Positions 7,201 through 12,997 of a DNA stretch of 12,997 nt are shown one piece after another; position 1 is the first letter of the stretch, and the number at the start of each line of letters is the position of its first letter. The translations under genes and the position numbers were made by a program. Below the pieces are notes generated by a model. That model worked only from the letters and a program-made list of their open reading frames with translations. It had not been told where the DNA came from and searched no databases. Origin of the DNA: a bacterium (GTDB taxonomy: Bacteria; Bacillota; Bacilli; Lactobacillales; Streptococcaceae); contig CAJNDD010000035.1 of the NCBI GenBank assembly GCA_905221435.1, positions 1-12,997 on the forward strand, given 5' to 3'.

Positions 7201-7743
7201 CTAATCGTCGTCCTGATCTTCCTTGGCTTTTGCAATTCGATGGGAGATGGCAGTTTGTACTATTAATCCGAAGAAGAAAGACTGGAGAATACTTGAAAAA
7301 ATATTTTTAAAAGTGAGAAGAGACTGAAGATAGTCCTGACTCTCACCTAGTAGTATATGGAGAAGAGGGGTTACAAAAAAACTCATCAATCCATAGACTA
7401 TCCCCGCTTTTAGACCAGGAAAACGTAGCTGTTTGCTTTCTTTTTGACTCAGCATTTCGGGATCAATAGCTGTGATGCCCGTTTTCTTGGTTTGGGAGAC
7501 CACATAGAGGGAAGCTACCATCGAAATGCCAAACACCACGAGAGGATAGCCGATAGCGACAATTTGCGGATATTTATAAGCAAGGACAAAGGGAATAAGA
7601 TTACCTAAAGTCATGAGGTAAAAGAGAATCACAAAGATTTTATTTCCAATGCGGTCAGCTTCGCGTCGTTTGTGTTCATCAAGTGGTCCTGAAATGCCAT
7701 AAATGCGTTTGATGAGTTTTTCAGTGAGAGTTTCTTTTTTCAT
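7201..7743 (-). CDS. DUF3278-like integral membrane protein (first copy)
   Basis: A 180-residue membrane protein of unknown function. The start at 7743 (MKKETLTEKL) follows an AGGAG (7755-7751). The open frame extends upstream, but that part overlaps the regulator gene and is rejected. The N-terminal KRIYGISGPLDEHKRREADRI segment (residues 12-32) is the part I associate with DUF3278 of Lactobacillales. Four hydrophobic segments lie near 35-56, 62-82, 112-132 and 148-168, and the tail is acidic (DQDDD). It comes 16 bases after the XRE regulator gene. Small XRE regulators paired with DUF3278 membrane proteins recur in streptococci. The pairing suggests the membrane protein is the regulated output, or that it senses a signal for the regulator, which is inference. 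Confidence 0.75.
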   Translation of the reverse strand: MKKETLTEKLIKRIYGISGPLDEHKRREADRIGNKIFVILFYLMTLGNLIPFVLAYKYPQIVAIGYPLVVFGISMVASLYVVSQTKKTGITAIDPEMLSQKESKQLRFPGLKAGIVYGLMSFFVTPLLHILLGESQDYLQSLLTFKNIFSSILQSFFFGLIVQTAISHRIAKAKEDQDDD

Positions 7744-7759
7744 TTGTTTGCTCCTTTTT

Positions 7760-7954
7760 TTAAAAATCGTCCTCCCAAAAGAGACTGTTGAGGTCAGTTT
7801 GGAGGCTACGGGCGAGATTGAGACAGAGTTCCAGGGTTGGATTGTACTTGTCGTTCTCAATCATATTGATGGTTTGTCTCGAGACACCGATATCCTTGGC
7901 GAGCTCGAGCTGGGAAATTCCCAGTTCCTTGCGGAATTCTTTGACACGATTCAT
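7760..7954 (-). CDS. Small XRE/Cro-type HTH transcriptional regulator
   Basis: A 64-residue protein that is almost only a helix-turn-helix domain. Residues 13-35 (ISQLELAKDIGVSRQTINMIE) carry the classic XRE pattern and N34-Y37-NPTLEL follows as usual. It ends FWEDDF and has no effector domain, like the short stand-alone regulators that precede membrane-protein genes in Firmicutes. The start ATG 7954 has a strong AGAAAGGAG site five bases upstream. It is the first gene of the five-gene operon. Two matching boxes flank its promoter, so it probably represses its own operon as a dimer. It is transcribed divergently from rsmH. Confidence 0.88.
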   Translation of the reverse strand: MNRVKEFRKELGISQLELAKDIGVSRQTINMIENDKYNPTLELCLNLARSLQTDLNSLFWEDDF

Positions 7955-7969
7955 AGGGTCTCCTTTCTG

Positions 7970-8036
7970 ATATGTCGTATATATTTGACTATATTATATT
8001 CTTTCGGGGATGAGATGTCAAGTATATATGACATAT
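7970..8036. promoter_or_regulatory. Paired 20-bp inverted boxes flanking the regulator promoter (candidate operators)
   Basis: The 20 bases at 7970-7989 and the reverse complement of 8017-8036 agree at 18 of 20 positions. Box 8017-8036 overlaps the -35 and its upstream edge, and box 7970-7989 overlaps the transcription start. The distal box is itself part of an imperfect palindrome (ATGTCA, 8 bases, TGACAT). A repressor holding both boxes would shut the promoter off. The natural candidate is the HTH protein encoded by the first gene. Confidence 0.65.
7993..8021 (-). promoter_or_regulatory. Consensus sigma-A promoter of the regulator-membrane-peroxidase operon
   Basis: The minus strand reads TTGACA (8021-8016), 17 bases, then TATAAT (7998-7993): a perfect consensus at ideal spacing. 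Transcription would begin near 7986. Such a strong promoter normally needs repression, which fits the flanking inverted boxes. Confidence 0.85.
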
Positions 8037-8078
8037 TTTTGAGAATTTTTTTCGAAGAAACTTAGCCTTGTCTGACAA

Positions 8079-8107
8079 GTGCAAGCTGGTCAGATTTGTG
8101 GTAAAAT
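8079..8107 (+). promoter_or_regulatory. Extended -10 promoter of rsmH, very close to the start codon
   Basis: TGG followed by TAAAAT (8099-8107) is an extended -10 element. The -35 at ideal spacing (GTGCAA, 8079-8084) is poor, as is common for extended -10 promoters. Only nine bases separate the -10 from the rsmH ATG, so transcription would begin about three bases before the start codon. No SD is visible in between. A promoter farther upstream is possible but no good one was seen. Confidence 0.5.
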
Positions 8108-8116
8108 AGATAAGAT

Positions 8117-9067
8117 ATGACAAAAGAATTTCATCATGTAACGGTCTTGCTTCATGAAACGATTGATATGCTTGACGTAAAACCTGACGGTATCTACGTT
8201 GATGCGACTTTGGGCGGAGCAGGCCATAGCGAATATTTATTAAGTAAATTGAGCGAAAAAGGGCATCTCTATGCTTTTGACCAGGACCAGAATGCTATTG
8301 ACAATGCGCACAAACGGTTGGCACCCTATATCGAAAAGGGGATGGTAACCTTTATCAAGGATAACTTCCGTCATTTGCAGGCACGTTTGCAGGAGGCTGG
8401 TGTCCAGGAAATTGATGGAATTTGTTATGACTTGGGAGTGTCCAGTCCTCAGCTGGATCAGCGTGAGCGTGGCTTTTCTTATAAAAAGGATGCGCCACTG
8501 GATATGCGGATGAATCAGGAAGCTCGTCTGACGGCCTATGAGGTGGTCAATCATTATGACTATCATGACCTGGTTCGGATCTTTTTCAAGTATGGTGAGG
8601 ATAAATTCTCTAAGCAGATAGCTCGTAAGATTGAGCAGGCACGTGAGGTGAAACCAATTGAGACAACGACGGAGTTGGCAGAGATTATCAAGTCGGCCAA
8701 GCCTGCTAAGGAACTCAAGAAAAAGGGGCACCCTGCCAAGCAGATTTTTCAGGCTATCCGAATCGAAGTCAATGATGAGCTGGGTGCGGCAGATGAATCC
8801 ATCCAGCAGGCCATGGACATGCTGGCTTTGGATGGTAGAATCTCGGTCATTACCTTCCATTCGCTGGAAGACCGTTTGACCAAGCAATTATTCAAGGAAG
8901 CTTCAACAGTGGAAGTTCCCAAAGGCTTGCCCTTCATTCCAGATGACCTTAAGCCCAAGATGGAATTGGTATCCCGCAAGCCAATCTTGCCAAGTGCCGA
9001 AGAGCTAGAAGCCAACAATCGTTCGCATTCAGCCAAGTTGCGCGTGGCCAGAAAAATTCACAAGTAA
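8117..9067 (+). CDS. rsmH: 16S rRNA (cytosine(1402)-N(4))-methyltransferase RsmH
   Basis: The 316-residue length is usual for RsmH (MraW). It uses S-adenosylmethionine to methylate N4 of C1402 in the 16S rRNA P site in the cytoplasm, affecting start selection and fidelity. Visible motifs are HHVTVLLHE at 6-14, the SAM loop [10 protein letters not shown] at 29-38, the acidic strand end AFDQD at 53-57, [11 protein letters not shown] followed by RGFSY, and [19 protein letters not shown]. The C-terminal [16 protein letters not shown] is typical. The start is fixed by the conserved [11 protein letters not shown] beginning, although no clear SD precedes it. It is first in the division/wall operon and ends 10 bases before ftsL. 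Confidence 0.96.
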   Translation: MTKEFHHVTVLLHETIDMLDVKPDGIYVDATLGGAGHSEYLLSKLSEKGHLYAFDQDQNAIDNAHKRLAPYIEKGMVTFIKDNFRHLQARLQEAGVQEIDGICYDLGVSSPQLDQRERGFSYKKDAPLDMRMNQEARLTAYEVVNHYDYHDLVRIFFKYGEDKFSKQIARKIEQAREVKPIETTTELAEIIKSAKPAKELKKKGHPAKQIFQAIRIEVNDELGAADESIQQAMDMLALDGRISVITFHSLEDRLTKQLFKEASTVEVPKGLPFIPDDLKPKMELVSRKPILPSAEELEANNRSHSAKLRVARKIHK

Positions 9068-9077
9068 GAGGAAAAAC

Positions 9078-9395
9078 ATGGCAGAAAGAATCGAAAAAAC
9101 AAGCCAGTTATTGCAAACGAAGTTTAAAGGTTTCTCACGTGTGGAAAAGGCCTTCTATGTTTCGATTGCTGCAACAATGATTATCCTGGCAATTAGCGTT
9201 GTGTTTATGCAGACCAAGCTATTACAAGTTCAGAATGAATTGACCAAGGTCAATGCTCAAATCGAAGAAAAGAAAACAGAGCTAGACGATGCCAAGCAAG
9301 AGGTCAATGAATTGATTCGTTCAGAACGTTTGAAAGAGATTGCAAACTCCAAGGATTTGCAGCTGAATAACGAAAATATCCGAGCAGCGGAGTAA
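9078..9395 (+). CDS. ftsL: Cell division protein FtsL
   Basis: A 105-residue bitopic protein with a short cytoplasmic N-terminus, one membrane helix near 25-44, then an extracellular coiled coil of about 45-85 rich in K, E, L and Q (VQNELTKVNAQIEEKKTELD). FtsL forms a trimeric divisome subcomplex with DivIB/FtsQ and DivIC/FtsB and is needed to activate septal synthesis. Sequence similarity in this family is low. The call rests on size, topology and position between rsmH and pbp2X, the usual place in streptococci. A GAGG site precedes the ATG, and the stop is three bases before pbp2X. Confidence 0.93.
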   Translation: MAERIEKTSQLLQTKFKGFSRVEKAFYVSIAATMIILAISVVFMQTKLLQVQNELTKVNAQIEEKKTELDDAKQEVNELIRSERLKEIANSKDLQLNNENIRAAE

Positions 9396-9398
9396 GAA

Positions 9399-11654
9399 AT
9401 GAAACAGTGGAAAGAAAAAATCATCCGTTATGCCGTTCGTAACCGTAAATCTCCAGAAGAAAATCGTCGAAGAGTAGGGAAAAGCCTGAGTTTATTGGCT
9501 GTCATACTCTTCGCTGTCTTTTTGGTCAACTTTGCGGTCATTATCGGAACGGGTAAAAAATTTGGTAAGGACTTGGTTCAAGAAGCCAACAAGGTCCATC
9601 AAACAACCAAGACGATTCCTGCAAAACGGGGAACCATTTACGATCGTAATGGAACGCCTATTGCTGAGGATGCGACTTCGTATAATATCTATGCCGTTAT
9701 TGACAAGTCCTACAAGTCAGCAACAGGCAAAATTCTCTATGTAGAGGATTCTCAATTTAATAAGGTAGCTGAGATTTTCCATAAGTATCTGGATATGGAA
9801 GAGTCTTATGTCAAAGAACAGCTTTCTCAACCAGATCTAAAACAGGTATCCTTTGGTACCAAGGGAAATGGGATCACCTATGCCAATATGATGGCTATTA
9901 AAAATGACCTTAAAACTGCTGGCGTTGAGGGAGTTGACTTTACAACTAGCCCTAACCGTAGTTATCCCAATGGACAGTTTGCTTCTTCCTTTATCGGTTT
10001 AGCGCAACTCCATGAAAATGAGGATGGAACCAAACGTTTGATTGGGACATCTGGATTGGAGAGTTCTTTAAATAACATTCTGGCGGGTACAGATGGGATC
10101 ATCACCTATGAGAAAGATCGTCTGGGAAATATTGTTCCGGGTACAGATCAAGCTTCTCAACAAACGGTAGATGGAAAGGATGTGTACACAACCCTTTCTA
10201 GTCCCTTGCAATCCTTTATGGAAACCCAGATGGATGCCTTTCAGGAAAAGGTAAAAGGCAAGTATATGACAGCTACCTTGGTTAGCGCTAAGACAGGGGA
10301 AATCCTGGCTACAACCCAACGGCCAACCTTCAATGCCGATACCAAGGATGGCATCACAAAAGACTTTGTCTGGCGTGATATCCTCTATCAAAGTAACTAC
10401 GAGCCAGGATCGACCATGAAGGTGATGATGTTGGCCTCAGCAATTGATAACAATACCTTCCCTGGTGGCGAATACTTTAACAGCAGTGAATTGAAAATAG
10501 CAGATGCGACCATTCGAGACTGGGACGTCAATGAAGGATTGACCAGTGGTGGCACCATGACCTTCTCTCAAGGATTTGCCCACTCAAGTAATATTGGGAT
10601 GACCTTGCTTGAGCAAAAGATGGGGGATGCAACTTGGCTGGATTACCTTAACCGTTTCAAATTTGGGGTACCGACCCGTTTTGGTCTGACAGATGAGTAC
10701 ACAGGTCAATTACCTGCTGATAACATTGTCAATATCGCCATGAGTTCATTTGGACAAGGGATCTCTGTCACCCAGACCCAGATGCTTCGTGCCTTTACAG
10801 CTATTGCCAACGATGGGGTTATGTTGGAGCCGAAATTTATCAGTGCCCTCTATGATCCAAATGACCAGTCTGTTCGTAAGTCTCAAAAGGAAATTGTCGG
10901 AAATCCTGTGTCAAAAGCAGCAGCGTCCTCTACTCGGGAGCACATGGTCATGGTCGGAACAGATCCTGTCTATGGTACCATGTATAACCACAGCACAGGA
11001 AAACCAAATGTCAATGTTCCGGGACAGAATGTTGCCCTGAAATCAGGGACTGCTCAGATTGCCGATGAGAAGAATGGGGGTTACCTTACAGGTGAAACCA
11101 ACTATATCTTCTCTGTTGTGTCCATGCATCCTGCAGAGAATCCTGACTTTATTCTCTATGTAACGGTGCAACAGCCAGAGCATTATTCAGGCGTTCAGCT
11201 GGGAGAGTTTGCCAACCCAATCCTTGAGCGAGCTTCTGCTATGAAAGAATCCCTCAATCTTCAGTCAACTGCCAAGAGCTTGGATCAGGTCAGCAAGACG
11301 ACAAGCTATGCCATGCCAGCTACCAAGGACTTTACTCCGGGTGACCTAGCAGAGGAATTGCGTCGCAACCTTGTCCAACCAATCGTTATCGGAACAGGAA
11401 CCAAGATCAAGGAACTCTCGGTTGCGGAAGGAGATAATTTGGAAGCCAATCAGCAGATCTTGATCCTATCAGATAAGGTCGAAGAAATGCCTGATATGTA
11501 CGGCTGGACAGATGAAAATGTGCAAACATTTGCCAAATGGCTGAATATAGAAGTCGAGTGGGAAGGTAGTGGCAAAACGGTCAAGAAACAAAGTGTCCGT
11601 GCCAATACAGCCCTCAAAGACATTAAAAAAATGAAAATAACTTTAGGAGATTAA
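9399..11654 (+). CDS. pbp2X: Penicillin-binding protein 2X, septal class B transpeptidase
   Basis: A 751-residue class B PBP that cross-links septal peptidoglycan with FtsW and is a main beta-lactam target. It has a short cytoplasmic tail, a membrane helix near 31-50, an N-terminal pedestal domain ([15 protein letters not shown] at 77-91), the transpeptidase domain, and two C-terminal PASTA domains (about 635-751). All three active-site motifs are intact: Ser338-Thr-Met-Lys341, Ser396-Ser-Asn398 and Lys548-Ser-Gly-Thr551, each one higher than in pneumococcal R6 because of one extra N-terminal residue. Against my memory of R6 it differs at several positions reported in low-affinity or S. mitis-type alleles (R6 numbering A346S, R384G, Q447M, N514H), while Thr338 and Gln552 are unchanged. 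This fits a native mitis/oralis-type gene. The sequence alone does not give a resistance level. Confidence 0.97.
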   Translation: MKQWKEKIIRYAVRNRKSPEENRRRVGKSLSLLAVILFAVFLVNFAVIIGTGKKFGKDLVQEANKVHQTTKTIPAKRGTIYDRNGTPIAEDATSYNIYAVIDKSYKSATGKILYVEDSQFNKVAEIFHKYLDMEESYVKEQLSQPDLKQVSFGTKGNGITYANMMAIKNDLKTAGVEGVDFTTSPNRSYPNGQFASSFIGLAQLHENEDGTKRLIGTSGLESSLNNILAGTDGIITYEKDRLGNIVPGTDQASQQTVDGKDVYTTLSSPLQSFMETQMDAFQEKVKGKYMTATLVSAKTGEILATTQRPTFNADTKDGITKDFVWRDILYQSNYEPGSTMKVMMLASAIDNNTFPGGEYFNSSELKIADATIRDWDVNEGLTSGGTMTFSQGFAHSSNIGMTLLEQKMGDATWLDYLNRFKFGVPTRFGLTDEYTGQLPADNIVNIAMSSFGQGISVTQTQMLRAFTAIANDGVMLEPKFISALYDPNDQSVRKSQKEIVGNPVSKAAASSTREHMVMVGTDPVYGTMYNHSTGKPNVNVPGQNVALKSGTAQIADEKNGGYLTGETNYIFSVVSMHPAENPDFILYVTVQQPEHYSGVQLGEFANPILERASAMKESLNLQSTAKSLDQVSKTTSYAMPATKDFTPGDLAEELRRNLVQPIVIGTGTKIKELSVAEGDNLEANQQILILSDKVEEMPDMYGWTDENVQTFAKWLNIEVEWEGSGKTVKKQSVRANTALKDIKKMKITLGD

Positions 11655-11655
11655 G

Positions 11656-12636
11656 ATGATTAGTTCCATTAGTGCTGGAGTCCTAGCCTTTCTATTGACC
11701 TTGATAGGTATTCCAGCCTTTATCCGATTTTATCGAAAAGCACAGATTACGGGTCAGCAGATGCATGAGGATGTCAAGCAACACCAAGCTAAAGCTGGGA
11801 CTCCAACCATGGGAGGTCTTGTCTTCCTAATCGTTGCAGTAGTGATGAGCTTTTTGGTTGCTCTCTTTACCCAACAATTGACCAACAATGTAGGCATGAT
11901 TTTGTTTATTTTGGTTTTATATGGTTTGGTAGGCTTTTTGGATGATTTTCTCAAGGTTTTTCGCAAGATCAACGAGGGCTTGAATCCCAAGCAAAAGCTT
12001 GCTCTCCAGCTCCTTGGAGGGGTGATTTTCTACCTCTTTTATGAGCGTGGTGGAGATATGCTTTCAGTTTTTGGCTACCAAGTACATCTGGGTATTTTCT
12101 ATATTTTCTTTGCCCTTTTCTGGCTAGTTGGCTTTTCAAATGCGGTGAATCTGACGGACGGGATCGACGGCTTAGCAAGTATTTCAGTGGTGATTAGCTT
12201 GTCAGCCTACGGTGTGATTGCTTATATGCAAAATCAACTCGATATACTTCTTGTGATTCTTGCCATGATTGGTGGTTTGCTAGGTTTCTTCGTCTTTAAC
12301 CACAAGCCTGCCAAGGTCTTCATGGGAGATGTGGGAAGTTTGGCTCTAGGTGGGATGCTAGCAGCAATCTCTATGGCCCTCCACCAAGAATGGACCCTTT
12401 TGCTGATTGGGCTTATCTATGTCTTTGAGACAAGCTCTGTTATGATGCAGGTTACCTACTTCAAACTTAGTGGTGGAAAGCGTATTTTCCGTATGACACC
12501 TGTGCATCATCATTTTGAGCTTGGGGGATTCTCAGGCAAGGGCAATCCCTGGAGCGAGTGGAAGGTTGACTTCTTCTTTTGGGGAGTTGGGCTTCTAGCA
12601 AGCCTCTTGACCCTAGCCTTTTTATACCTACTGTAA
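11656..12636 (+). CDS. mraY: Phospho-N-acetylmuramoyl-pentapeptide-transferase MraY
   Basis: The 326-residue polytopic membrane enzyme transfers phospho-MurNAc-pentapeptide from UDP to undecaprenyl phosphate, forming lipid I on the cytoplasmic face of the membrane. Magnesium-binding and catalytic features are present: Asp96-Asp97 ([10 protein letters not shown]), NLTDGIDG at 165-172, Asp225 in FMGDVGS, and the triple histidine of [11 protein letters not shown] at 281-291. About ten hydrophobic segments are visible, matching the family. Only one base separates the pbp2X stop from the ATG, with AGGAG in the end of pbp2X. It is the last gene of the operon and is followed by a strong terminator. 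Confidence 0.97.
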   Translation: MISSISAGVLAFLLTLIGIPAFIRFYRKAQITGQQMHEDVKQHQAKAGTPTMGGLVFLIVAVVMSFLVALFTQQLTNNVGMILFILVLYGLVGFLDDFLKVFRKINEGLNPKQKLALQLLGGVIFYLFYERGGDMLSVFGYQVHLGIFYIFFALFWLVGFSNAVNLTDGIDGLASISVVISLSAYGVIAYMQNQLDILLVILAMIGGLLGFFVFNHKPAKVFMGDVGSLALGGMLAAISMALHQEWTLLLIGLIYVFETSSVMMQVTYFKLSGGKRIFRMTPVHHHFELGGFSGKGNPWSEWKVDFFFWGVGLLASLLTLAFLYLL

Positions 12637-12678
12637 AAATAGAGAATGCGCTTCACGTTGAGTAAATTTTTCCATGAT

Positions 12679-12724
12679 AAAACGCATAGTATCAAGGATT
12701 TGAATACTTGATGCTATGCGTTTT
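12679..12724 (+). terminator. Rho-independent terminator after mraY
   Basis: Arms 12679-12696 and 12707-12724 pair over 18 bases with one imperfect position around a 10-base loop. The right arm runs into TTTTT. Because the left arm begins with AAAA, the element could also stop transcription coming from the right. It ends the rsmH-ftsL-pbp2X-mraY operon 42 bases after the mraY stop. Confidence 0.9.
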
Positions 12725-12753
12725 TAGTGTTTCGAAAATGAAATCTCCCCTTA

Positions 12754-12767
12754 TCGAAATATTTCGA
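12754..12767. repeat. Perfect 14-bp palindrome TCGAAATATTTCGA
   Basis: A perfect 14-base palindrome lies just after the mraY terminator. A related TTTCGAAA lies 20 bases to its left. It may be a protein-binding site or the remains of a mobile repeat. No function can be assigned. Confidence 0.4.
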
Positions 12768-12803
12768 CATAAATGATACCTGAAATTCAATCGTTTCAGA
12801 TAT

Positions 12804-12997
12804 TCAGGAAAGCTTTAAAGCTTTGAGTTCAACGTTTAAATATGGAAGTCCTTGGATTTTTGAAATGATAGATTTGTTTTTCTCAAAGTCCTGTACCAAC
12901 ACAGAAAATGCCTCCTTATCGCTAAGGAAGCATTTTCTCATAGTGAGGTAGATAGTCTTGTTTAGTCTCTTCTTAAGAATTGATCTAAATAATAATT
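12804..12997 (-). CDS. Possible 3' end of an unrecognised gene entering from the right edge
   Basis: One minus-strand frame stays open for 63 codons from the window edge to a TGA at 12806-12804. The encoded tail is rich in Lys and Leu (for example FEKNKSIISKIQGLPYLN) and has a plausible protein-like composition, but I recognise no family. A 34-base hairpin lies inside it, unusual for coding sequence, so this may be a decayed gene or chance. The frame stays open for a further 26 or so codons past the TGA, which would also fit a gene broken by a stop. Confidence 0.3.
   Translation of the reverse strand, partial: LLFRSILKKRLNKTIYLTMRKCFLSDKEAFSVLVQDFEKNKSIISKIQGLPYLNVELKALKLS
12905..12938. repeat. 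Strong hairpin with A- and T-rich ends
   Basis: Arms of 15 bases, GAAAATGCCTCCTTA and TAAGGAAGCATTTTC, pair with one mismatch around a 4-base loop. The AAAA and TTTT ends are like those of bidirectional terminators, but no longer T-run follows on either side. It could be a terminator for a gene beyond the right edge, or a small interspersed repeat. Confidence 0.45.

Larger units (their letters stand above)
12637..12997. other. Region after mraY with no complete gene
   Basis: These 361 bases hold the operon terminator, an AT-rich stretch with palindromes, a hairpin and the end of one possible minus-strand reading frame. No complete gene, tRNA-like fold or insertion-sequence end was recognised. 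I saw no resemblance to pneumococcal BOX or RUP repeats. Confidence 0.6.

Noticed and set aside
7191..7235. Longer upstream start for the small membrane protein
   Set aside because: The extension overlaps the preceding gene. ATG 7190 has GGAGG directly upstream and starts a hydrophobic segment, as expected.
7744..7860. Longer upstream start for the first DUF3278-like gene
   Set aside because: The extension overlaps the regulator gene in another frame, while ATG 7743 has an AGGAG at the right distance and gives the conserved MKKE beginning.
7985..8013. Plus-strand TTGACT at 7985-7990 as a -35 for rsmH
   Set aside because: At 17-base spacing the -10 position reads GGATGA, which is not a promoter element.
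7703..8065. A 120-codon plus-strand frame across the regulator and its promoter
   Set aside because: It is antisense to the HTH gene and runs through the operon promoter; its composition is not protein-like.
10408..10421. Possible T338A-type resistance change in the PBP2X active-site motif
   Set aside because: The motif reads Ser-Thr-Met-Lys, so the threonine is retained.

Overview
The window looks like chromosomal DNA of a mitis-group Streptococcus (S. mitis, S. oralis or S. pneumoniae relative). The block rsmH-ftsL-pbp2X-mraY is the pneumococcal arrangement. The PBP2X protein is close to, but clearly different from, the pneumococcal R6 sequence as I remember it. The giant surface protein carries a streptococcal YSIRK-type signal peptide, and base composition and SD sites fit a low-GC Firmicute.

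Left part (1-5673, minus strand): one very large gene, cut by the window start, encodes a modular surface protein of at least 1814 residues. In order it has a YSIRK-like signal peptide, a trypsin/V8-like serine protease domain with an intact His198/Asp258/Ser349 triad, a short cell-wall-binding-repeat-like piece, MucBP-like modules, a GH29 alpha-L-fucosidase domain (Asp805/Glu849), an F5/8 type C (CBM32-like) module, two related beta modules around a Calx-beta-like module, helical stalk modules, and a hexapeptide (AEPEKP)n array encoded by 27 copies of an 18-bp repeat. Its upstream region holds a good sigma-A promoter, a long leader with two hairpins and a near-consensus CcpA cre site, so carbon catabolite control is likely.

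Middle part (5731-8036, minus strand): a compact five-gene operon. A 64-residue XRE/Cro-type repressor-like protein comes first, followed by a DUF3278-like membrane protein, a small membrane protein, a second DUF3278-like membrane protein, and a glutathione peroxidase whose ATG overlaps the preceding stop. The operon starts from a perfect TTGACA-17-TATAAT promoter flanked by two near-identical inverted 20-bp boxes, probably the repressor's own operators. It ends at a strong hairpin terminator.

Right part (8079-12724, plus strand): the division and cell-wall operon. It contains rsmH (16S rRNA m4C1402 methyltransferase), ftsL (divisome), pbp2X (essential septal transpeptidase and main beta-lactam target) and mraY (lipid I synthesis), tightly spaced and ending in a strong terminator. 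The rsmH promoter lies so near the start codon that the mRNA may be almost leaderless. No mraZ precedes the cluster and no murD follows it within the window.

The last 270 bases hold palindromes, a strong hairpin and the 3' end of an unrecognised minus-strand reading frame that enters from outside the window. The most unusual item is the fusion of an apparently active serine protease with an apparently active fucosidase in one wall protein. Next are the peroxidase coupled to a DUF3278 membrane operon and the operator architecture of that operon.
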